DNA from: Planctomonas sp. JC2975
GTDB taxonomy: Bacteria > Actinomycetota > Actinomycetes > Actinomycetales > Microbacteriaceae
Direction: 5' to 3'
Length of the DNA: 64,000 nucleotides
Assembly (NCBI RefSeq): GCF_012985205.1
Contig: NZ_JABEKS010000001.1
Location: forward strand, 310,001 to 374,000
A program made the position numbers and the translations under genes. Below, piece after piece: positions 58,772-64,000 of the stretch. Under the pieces are notes generated by a model. It was not told the DNA's origin, did no database searches, and was given only the letters and a program-made list of their open reading frames with translations. Numbering within the stretch: position 1 is the first letter of the stretch; each line of letters starts with the position of its first letter.

Positions 58772-59584
58772 GTGTCCGCGAAGAAGCAGAGCGACCGCGA
58801 CGCGCGCCAGGCGCGCGAACGCCTGCGCGCCTATCAAGCGCGCCAGTCGGTGCACGAGCACGCACGACGGAGACGGATCAGGGACAACGCGATCGCCGGC
58901 GGCGTCGTGGTCGTCGTTCTCGCCCTCGCCGTCGTCTTCCAGCTCACCTATTTCTCTGCCGGACCCGGCAAGCCTGTCGCCTCACCGAAGGCATCCGCCT
59001 CCGCGACTGCGACGCCGACGCCGACGCCGGCAGCGACCGCTCAGAACCAGGGCGATGTGCCCCCGAAGTCGCTGGCGGAGAACCGCACCTGGACAGGCAC
59101 GCTCACGATCAACGGCATAGCCCTCGGGGTCTCGCTCGACGGCGCGAAGGCGCCGCAGGCCGTTTCTTCCATGATCTCGTTGACCCAGAAGAGCTTCTTC
59201 GACAACACCGTGTGCCACCGCCTGACGACCGGTACCACGTTCAAGGTTCTGCAGTGCGGCGACCCGAAGGGCGACGGGACCGGTGGGCCGGGGTACAGCT
59301 TCGGCCCGATCGAGAACGCCCCGTCGGACGGCAAGTATCCGGAGGGCACGATCGCGATGGCTCGGCAGTCGGGCAACGCCGACAGCAACGGCAGCCAGTT
59401 CTTCATCGTTTACGGCGACACCACGATCCCCAACGACTCGGCCGGCGGGTACACGGTCATCGGCAAGGTGACGAGCGGGCTGAGTCAGTTGAAGACCGAC
59501 GTCACCGACAAGGGCACGAAGGACGGCAGCGCCGACGGCGTCCCTGCCGTCACACCGAAGATCGACTCCTTCACACTCAAGTAA
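58772..59584 (+). CDS. Membrane-anchored cyclophilin-type peptidyl-prolyl isomerase
   Basis: A 270-residue protein. An Arg/Lys-rich cytoplasmic start and coil (about 1-40) lead to one membrane helix (about 43-64), then an Ala/Thr/Pro linker and a cyclophilin domain with FFDNTVCHRLTTG, KVLQCGDP, GTIAMARQSGNADSNGSQFFIVYGD and GYTVIGKV. It folds exported proteins outside the membrane, or acts as a non-enzymatic adaptor, since the usual FH.R pattern reads VCHR. GTG at 58772 was chosen because GGAGG lies 6 nt before it; the ATG at 58766 overlaps that site. It lies between rarA and a DUF349 gene, as in other actinobacteria. Confidence 0.9.
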   Translation: MSAKKQSDRDARQARERLRAYQARQSVHEHARRRRIRDNAIAGGVVVVVLALAVVFQLTYFSAGPGKPVASPKASASATATPTPTPAATAQNQGDVPPKSLAENRTWTGTLTINGIALGVSLDGAKAPQAVSSMISLTQKSFFDNTVCHRLTTGTTFKVLQCGDPKGDGTGGPGYSFGPIENAPSDGKYPEGTIAMARQSGNADSNGSQFFIVYGDTTIPNDSAGGYTVIGKVTSGLSQLKTDVTDKGTKDGSADGVPAVTPKIDSFTLK

Positions 59585-59682
59585 CGCTCGTCGAAGGCCG
59601 GATAGGCCGGGCCGGGACGTGCAATAGGCTTTTGTAGGCAATCGACGACCGAACCGGGGTCGTCTACGAACAGGTGAGGCTC

Positions 59683-60912
59683 GTGTCAACTTCTGATCAG
59701 CACCCGTGGGGACGCGTCGACGACGCGGGAGTCGTCTACGTCCGCACCGCCGACGGAGAGCGTGTCGTCGGCGAGTACCCGGATGCCTCCGCAGACGAGG
59801 CGCTCGCGTACTTCGAGCGCAAGTACGCCGATCTCGCAGGGCAGGTGGGGCTCCTCGAGCAGCGCGTGCGCCGCGGAACTCCGGCATCGGATGTCGCCAA
59901 GGCGGTCGCGTCGCTCCGCGAGTCGGTGGCGAACGCCAACGCCGTCGGCGACCTCGCGTCACTCGACGAGCGTCTCGCCAAACTCGGCGGCACCGTCGAA
60001 GAGCTCACCGAGCAGCAGAGCGCGGAGGCCAAGGCCGCGCTGGCCGACGCCATCGCCGAGCGAACCGCCATCGTGGAGCAGGCAGAGGCTCTCGCCGCTG
60101 AGGACCCTGCGAAGACGCAGTGGAAGCAGACCAGCGCCCGCCTGGACGAGCTCTTCAACGCGTGGCAGACCCATCAGCACGAAGGCCCTCGCCTTCCGAA
60201 GAACGATGCCAACGAGCTGTGGAAGCGATTCCGTGCCGCCCGGACCACGATCGAGCGCAACCGCAAGGCGTTCTTCGCGGAGCTGGACTCGCAGCATCGT
60301 GACGTGCGGTCGCGCAAGACCGAGCTCATCGAGCAAGCTGAAGCACTGGCACCGCTCGGCGCGGACGGCGTTTCGCAGTACCGTTCCCTCCTCGACGACT
60401 GGAAGCGCGCCGGACGGGCAGGCAAGCGAACGGATGACGCGCTCTGGGCCAGGTTCAAGGCTGCCGGCGACGTGCTCTATGCAGCGAAGGCGGAGACCGA
60501 CGCCATCGAGAACGAGGAATACCAGCACAATCTCGAGCAGAAGCTCGCCCTTCTCGACGAGGCCGAGCCGCTGCTGAAGGCGACGGATCGCACGTCCGCA
60601 AGAGCGACGCTCCTGTCGATCCAGACCCGATGGGATGCCGTCGGCCGCGTTCCGCGCGACCAGGTGAAGTCCGTCGAGGAACGGCTTCGCAAGGTGGAGT
60701 CGGCGGTGCGCAGGCTGGACGACGAGCACTGGGAGCGCAGCAACCCGGAGAAGAAGGCACGTTCAGAGGGCCTTGCTGCGCAGCTGACGGATGCCATCGC
60801 GAAGCTCGAGGAGGAACTCGAGGCTGCGAAGGCGACCGGCAATGCCAAGGCCATCGCACAGGCCCAGGAGGCGCTGGACGCGCGGAAGGCGTGGCTCTCC
60901 GCCATTCGCTGA
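59683..60912 (+). CDS. DUF349-repeat coiled-coil protein
   Basis: A 409-residue, highly charged, mostly helical protein. It has an N-terminal small domain (HPWGRVDDAGVVYVRT) and then repeated DUF349 units of about 70 residues, each with a WK or LWxRFxAA motif (ELWKRFRAARTTIERNR; ALWARFKAAGDVLYAA; ERSNPEKKARSEGL). DUF349 proteins are linked to DNA damage or small-RNA work in a few bacteria, but the role here is unknown. GTG at 59683 was chosen because AGGTGA lies 5 nt upstream. A 7-bp hairpin GACGACC/GGTCGTC (59644-59664) stands in the leader. Confidence 0.88.
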   Translation: MSTSDQHPWGRVDDAGVVYVRTADGERVVGEYPDASADEALAYFERKYADLAGQVGLLEQRVRRGTPASDVAKAVASLRESVANANAVGDLASLDERLAKLGGTVEELTEQQSAEAKAALADAIAERTAIVEQAEALAAEDPAKTQWKQTSARLDELFNAWQTHQHEGPRLPKNDANELWKRFRAARTTIERNRKAFFAELDSQHRDVRSRKTELIEQAEALAPLGADGVSQYRSLLDDWKRAGRAGKRTDDALWARFKAAGDVLYAAKAETDAIENEEYQHNLEQKLALLDEAEPLLKATDRTSARATLLSIQTRWDAVGRVPRDQVKSVEERLRKVESAVRRLDDEHWERSNPEKKARSEGLAAQLTDAIAKLEEELEAAKATGNAKAIAQAQEALDARKAWLSAIR

Positions 60913-61005
60913 TCGTAGGCCTGCCGTCCTCCACGAGACCTGCGTCCGGATTCTTATCCACGATTCGCGTGCGACGCCACCGGCGGATACGGCGCGGGCG
61001 GCAGC

Positions 61006-61581
61006 ATGTATGCCATGGCGAACGCGATGGCATCGGTTCTCGGGCCCGGAGTGCTACCCCTGGCTGAACTCTGCGCGGCTCGCCTCGACGGCGAGCTGTT
61101 CGCCGTCGACGAGCGGTTCGCACCCGTCGATGAACCGGACGGCGTCTGGTTGCGTGCGTCAGCTCTGCGCGCGCTCGTCGGTCAGCGGTTCATCGCCGAG
61201 CTGGACAGCGCTCTGTGGGTTCACGGTGTGCACTCGTCCCCGCCTCCGGTGCACACGGTGTGCGTCACGCGTGCCGATCGCATCAAGTTCCCTCCGTCGC
61301 CTCGGGTCGTCGTGCGGGAGATCGGGCACTCGCCAGGCGACGTCGAGGTGATAGCCGGCCTGCGCGTGACGACGATCGCGCGCGTGCTGTTCGATCTCGC
61401 CTTCGCGGGAGGGCCTGACGTCTCCGAGGTGGCCGGTCGCCTCGTCTCGGCGCGGCCCGACCTCGTCTCGGCCTGCGTCGATCGGCTGTCCGACGCCCCC
61501 AAGGTCCCCGGCAAGACGGCGGCGCTCGTGCGGCTCACCGAGTGGAAGCGGTCGGCCGACGCGACGGGCGTACCGGAGTGA
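61006..61581 (+). CDS. AbiEi antitoxin-like protein (orphan)
   Basis: A 191-residue protein. The middle holds GVWLRASALRALVGQRFIAELD and then VHTVCVTRADRIKFPPSPRVVVREIG, followed by the phrase VEVIAGLRVTTIARVLFDLAFAGG, which resembles the VTTPxRTLxDLA signature of AbiEi-type antitoxins and related actinobacterial proteins. The start is uncertain: ATG at 61006, 61015 and 61027 are all possible and none has a strong ribosome site. No AbiEii nucleotidyltransferase toxin lies beside it; the next gene is rel on the other strand. The function is therefore unproven. Confidence 0.55.
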   Translation: MYAMANAMASVLGPGVLPLAELCAARLDGELFAVDERFAPVDEPDGVWLRASALRALVGQRFIAELDSALWVHGVHSSPPPVHTVCVTRADRIKFPPSPRVVVREIGHSPGDVEVIAGLRVTTIARVLFDLAFAGGPDVSEVAGRLVSARPDLVSACVDRLSDAPKVPGKTAALVRLTEWKRSADATGVPE

Positions 61582-61667
61582 TGCGGATCGTGACGGTTCT
61601 GGCCGGTGCGACCGCCCCGTTCAGCAGCGGCGCTGCTCGACTGCGGCGCTGGCCGACATCGGGTCGT

Positions 61668-61735
61668 GATCGTCGGCGGTCCTCAGCCCGCGCTGATCGA
61701 CCGCGGCATCGTCGCTGGTCCTCAGCCCGCGCTGA
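61668..61735 (-). repeat. Tandem duplication of the rel 3' end
   Basis: The segments 61668-61696 and 61707-61735 match at 26 of 29 bases with a period of 39 bp. The second contains the last rel codons and its TGA; the first repeats the same codons and TGA in the same frame behind the real stop. The duplication thus places a second, in-phase stop and a copy of the C-terminal codons downstream of rel. Confidence 0.75.
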
Positions 61736-63977
61736 CGCGGTACACGTCGTAGACCGCGTCGATGCGGCGCACGGCGTTGAGCACGCGGTCGAGGTGGGTG
61801 GTGTCCCCCATCTCGAACACGAAGCGGCTGAGAGCCAAGCGGTCGCTCGACGTCGACACCGTCGCAGAGAGGATGTTCACGTGATGCTCGGAGAGCACAC
61901 GCGTGACATCCGAGAGGAGGCCGGCGCGGTCGAGCGCTTCGACCTGGATCTGCACCAGGAACACGCTCTTCGACGACGGCGCCCACTCGACATCGATCAT
62001 CCGCTCCGGCTCGCGCATCAAGTCCTGGACGTTGTGGCAGTCGGTCTGATGAACGCTCACGCCAGACCCGCGGGTGATGAATCCGACGATCGGGTCGCCC
62101 GGAACCGGCGTGCAGCATTTCGCGAGCTTGACGAGGATGTCAGGCGCCCCGCGCACGAGCACTCCGGAATCGCTGTTGCGCAGCTGGCGGCCGCGCACAC
62201 GAGCCGGCGGCGGCAGCTCGGTGACGTCGCTCTCCGTCTCCGACTGCAGCGAGGCGACGACCTTCTCCAGCACCGACTGGGTGCTGATGTGCCCTTCGCC
62301 GATGGCGGCGTAGAGCGCGGACACGTCGTCGTACTTCATCTGCGCCGCGACCTCGCCCAGTGAGTCCTGGGTCATCAGCCGCTGCAGCGGGAGGTTCTGC
62401 TTGCGCATCGCGCGGGCGATGGCATCCTTGCCCTGCTCGATCGCCTCGTCGCGTCGTTCCTTCGTGAACCATTGGCGGATCTTGTTGCGCGCGCGGGGGC
62501 TCTTCACGAAGTTGAGCCAGTCCTGGCTCGGACCGGAGTCGGGGTTCTTCGACGTGAACACCTCGACGACATCGCCCGTGGACAGCGGCGACTCCAGCGG
62601 GACCAGGCGGCCGTTCACCTTGGCGCCCATCGTGCGGTGGCCCACCTCGGTGTGCACCGCGTAGGCGAAGTCGACGGGTGTCGCACCGGAGGGCAGGCCG
62701 ATCACGCGGCCCTTCGGCGTGAAGACGTATACCTCTTTCGCACCGATCTCGAAGCGCAACGAGTCGAGGAACTCGCTCGGGTCCGCCGTTTCCGCCTGCC
62801 AGTCCGAGATGTGGGCGAGCCACGCCATGTCGGTGTCGACCTTGCCGATATCGTCGGACTTGGATCCCGCGACGCGCTCCTTGTACTTCCAGTGCGCGGC
62901 GACACCGAACTCGGCCCGCTGGTGCATCTCCTCAGTGCGGATCTGGATCTCGACAGCCCGCCCCTCCGGCCCGATCACCGTCGTGTGGAGCGACTGGTAC
63001 AGGTTGAACTTAGGGGTGGCGATGTAGTCCTTGAAGCGGCCGGGCATCGGCGTCCACCGGGCGTGGATCTGGCCGAGGACGGCGTAGCAATCCCGCACCG
63101 AGTTCACGATGACGCGGATGCCGACCAGGTCGTAGATCTCGTCGAACTCGCGTCCGCGGACCACCATCTTCTGGTAGATCGAATAGAACTGCTTCGGGCG
63201 GCCGACGACCTTGCCGCGGATCTTCGCCGACTTGAGGTCGTCGTTGATGGCATCCGTCACCTGCTGCACGACGCGTTCCCGTTCGGGCGAGCGCTGCTTC
63301 ACCAGGTTCTCGATCTCGACGTAGAGCTTCGGGTACAGCACGGCGAAAGAGAGGTCTTCCAGTTCCCACTTGATCGCCTGGATTCCGAGGCGGTGTGCAA
63401 GAGGGGCGTAGATCTCTAGCGTCTCTGTGGCCTTGCGCGTCGCGCTGGCCGCAGGCACGAACCCCCAGGTGCGCGCGTTGTGCAGCCGGTCGGCCAGCTT
63501 GATGATGAGCACCCGGATGTCTTTCGACATCGCCACGATCATCTTGCGGACCGTCTCGGCCTGGGCGCTCTCGCCGTACTTGACCTTGTCGAGCTTGGTC
63601 ACGCCGTCGACGAGCATGGCGATCTCATCGCCGAAGTCGGCGCGCAGCTCATCGAGCGAGTAGTCGGTGTCCTCGACGGTGTCGTGCAGAAGTGCGGCGG
63701 CGAGGGCCTTGGAACCGATGCCCAGGTCGGCCAGAATCTGCGCCACCGCGACGGGATGCGTGATGTACGGCTCGCCGCTGCGTCGCGTCTGACCGGAGTG
63801 CGCTCGTTCCGCGGTCGTGTATGCGCGTTCGATCAGTGCCAGATCGGCCTTGGGATGGTGCATCCGCACGGTCTTCAGCAGTGTGTCGACAGCACCGGCC
63901 GGCTGCTGGGCGCGGGAGAAGAGCCGGGGAACCAGACGGCGCAGGGAAGCGGTCTGCTGCGTTGTCGCGTCGACCAT
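61722..63977 (-). CDS. rel: Bifunctional (p)ppGpp synthetase/hydrolase
   Basis: A 751-residue Rel. In order it has the HD hydrolase domain (YITHPVAVAQ; ALLHDTVED with His98-Asp99), the synthetase domain with GRFKDYIATPKFNLYQSLHTTV (the RFKD form of bifunctional enzymes), a TGS domain (EVYVFTPKGRVIGLPSGATPVDFAYAVH), a zinc-finger-like part (CCTPVPGDPIVGF) and a C-terminal ACT domain (LLSDVTRVLSEHHVNI). It makes and removes the stringent alarmone. ATG at 63977 has GGAGG 8 nt upstream; the ATG two codons earlier is too close to that site. Confidence 0.97.
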   Translation of the reverse strand: MVDATTQQTASLRRLVPRLFSRAQQPAGAVDTLLKTVRMHHPKADLALIERAYTTAERAHSGQTRRSGEPYITHPVAVAQILADLGIGSKALAAALLHDTVEDTDYSLDELRADFGDEIAMLVDGVTKLDKVKYGESAQAETVRKMIVAMSKDIRVLIIKLADRLHNARTWGFVPAASATRKATETLEIYAPLAHRLGIQAIKWELEDLSFAVLYPKLYVEIENLVKQRSPERERVVQQVTDAINDDLKSAKIRGKVVGRPKQFYSIYQKMVVRGREFDEIYDLVGIRVIVNSVRDCYAVLGQIHARWTPMPGRFKDYIATPKFNLYQSLHTTVIGPEGRAVEIQIRTEEMHQRAEFGVAAHWKYKERVAGSKSDDIGKVDTDMAWLAHISDWQAETADPSEFLDSLRFEIGAKEVYVFTPKGRVIGLPSGATPVDFAYAVHTEVGHRTMGAKVNGRLVPLESPLSTGDVVEVFTSKNPDSGPSQDWLNFVKSPRARNKIRQWFTKERRDEAIEQGKDAIARAMRKQNLPLQRLMTQDSLGEVAAQMKYDDVSALYAAIGEGHISTQSVLEKVVASLQSETESDVTELPPPARVRGRQLRNSDSGVLVRGAPDILVKLAKCCTPVPGDPIVGFITRGSGVSVHQTDCHNVQDLMREPERMIDVEWAPSSKSVFLVQIQVEALDRAGLLSDVTRVLSEHHVNILSATVSTSSDRLALSRFVFEMGDTTHLDRVLNAVRRIDAVYDVYRVSAG

Positions 63978-64000
63978 CAGCATCCCCTCCCGACACTCAT
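63978..64000 (-). other. Region upstream of rel at the window edge
   Basis: The last bases hold the rel ribosome site (GGGAGGGG) and a TGA at 63997-63999 that may end the preceding gene on the minus strand (secF in many actinobacteria). Too little is visible to identify it. Confidence 0.3.

Noticed and set aside
61006-61721. Toxin-antitoxin operon with a toxin partner
   Set aside because: The 140 bp after the AbiEi-like gene hold only the rel-end duplication and no second gene.

Overview
The window is a contiguous stretch of a high-GC actinobacterial chromosome, most probably from the order Micrococcales and the family Microbacteriaceae. This is inferred from three things seen in the sequence: many GTG starts, abundant leaderless-type starts, and the classic actinobacterial core order rel - rarA - rpsD - alaS - ruvX - mltG - aroECKB(Q) - efp - nusB - pyrRBC-x-carAB-pyrF - mihF/gmk - rpoZ - coaBC - metK - priA - fmt - rsmB - rpe - his/trp - lgt - gltBD - pyk. 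No rRNA, tRNA, CRISPR, prophage, IS element or integrase was seen.

Positions 1-6.7 kb form a plus-strand accessory strip. It holds the 3' part of a TetR regulator, a secreted protein made of two tandem HAD acid-phosphatase domains, a small membrane-anchored protein of unknown function, a TMEM97/EXPERA-like four-helix membrane protein, an SGNH hydrolase, a truncated haemoglobin and a phosphoribosyltransferase. One four-helix membrane protein lies on the minus strand. Strong hairpins separate the convergent units.

Positions 6.8-58.6 kb are almost wholly minus-strand biosynthetic and information-processing genes in tightly coupled operons with many 4-bp ATGA or GTGA overlaps. Reading in the direction of transcription, the blocks are: rarA; rpsD and two small membrane proteins; alaS-ruvX-mltG-aroE-aroC-aroK-aroB-GNAT (DNA repair, translation, peptidoglycan and shikimate pathway); aroQ-efp-nusB with two tandem DsbA-like lipoproteins; a DinB protein; the pyrimidine operon pyrR-pyrB-pyrC-(membrane protein)-carA-carB-pyrF, led by a PyrR-binding RNA motif over the pyrR ribosome binding site; a mIHF-guanylate kinase fusion, rpoZ, coaBC, metK, a helicase-dead PriA, fmt, rsmB and rpe; hisE-hisG-hisF-hisI running into trpE-(two small membrane proteins)-trpC-trpB-trpA; lgt; gltB-gltD; pyk. 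The work is nucleotide, aromatic amino acid, histidine, glutamate and cofactor supply next to translation and envelope genes.

Positions 58.6-64 kb hold a plus-strand group (membrane-anchored cyclophilin, DUF349 protein, orphan AbiEi-like protein) convergent with a minus-strand bifunctional Rel (ppGpp) gene.

The most distinctive signals lie outside the standard genes. An ~80-bp intergenic repeat occurs at 23.6 kb (two full copies plus a fragment) and at 56.15 kb, with two hairpins whose arms change in a compensatory way. Micro-duplications of coding ends sit at the gltB/gltD junction and after the rel stop. A 102-bp perfectly identical block lies inside the duplicated phosphatase domains. At least six genes have a TANNNT box 6-7 nt before the start codon, a leaderless signature. 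All family names come from recognising motifs by eye; no database search was run.
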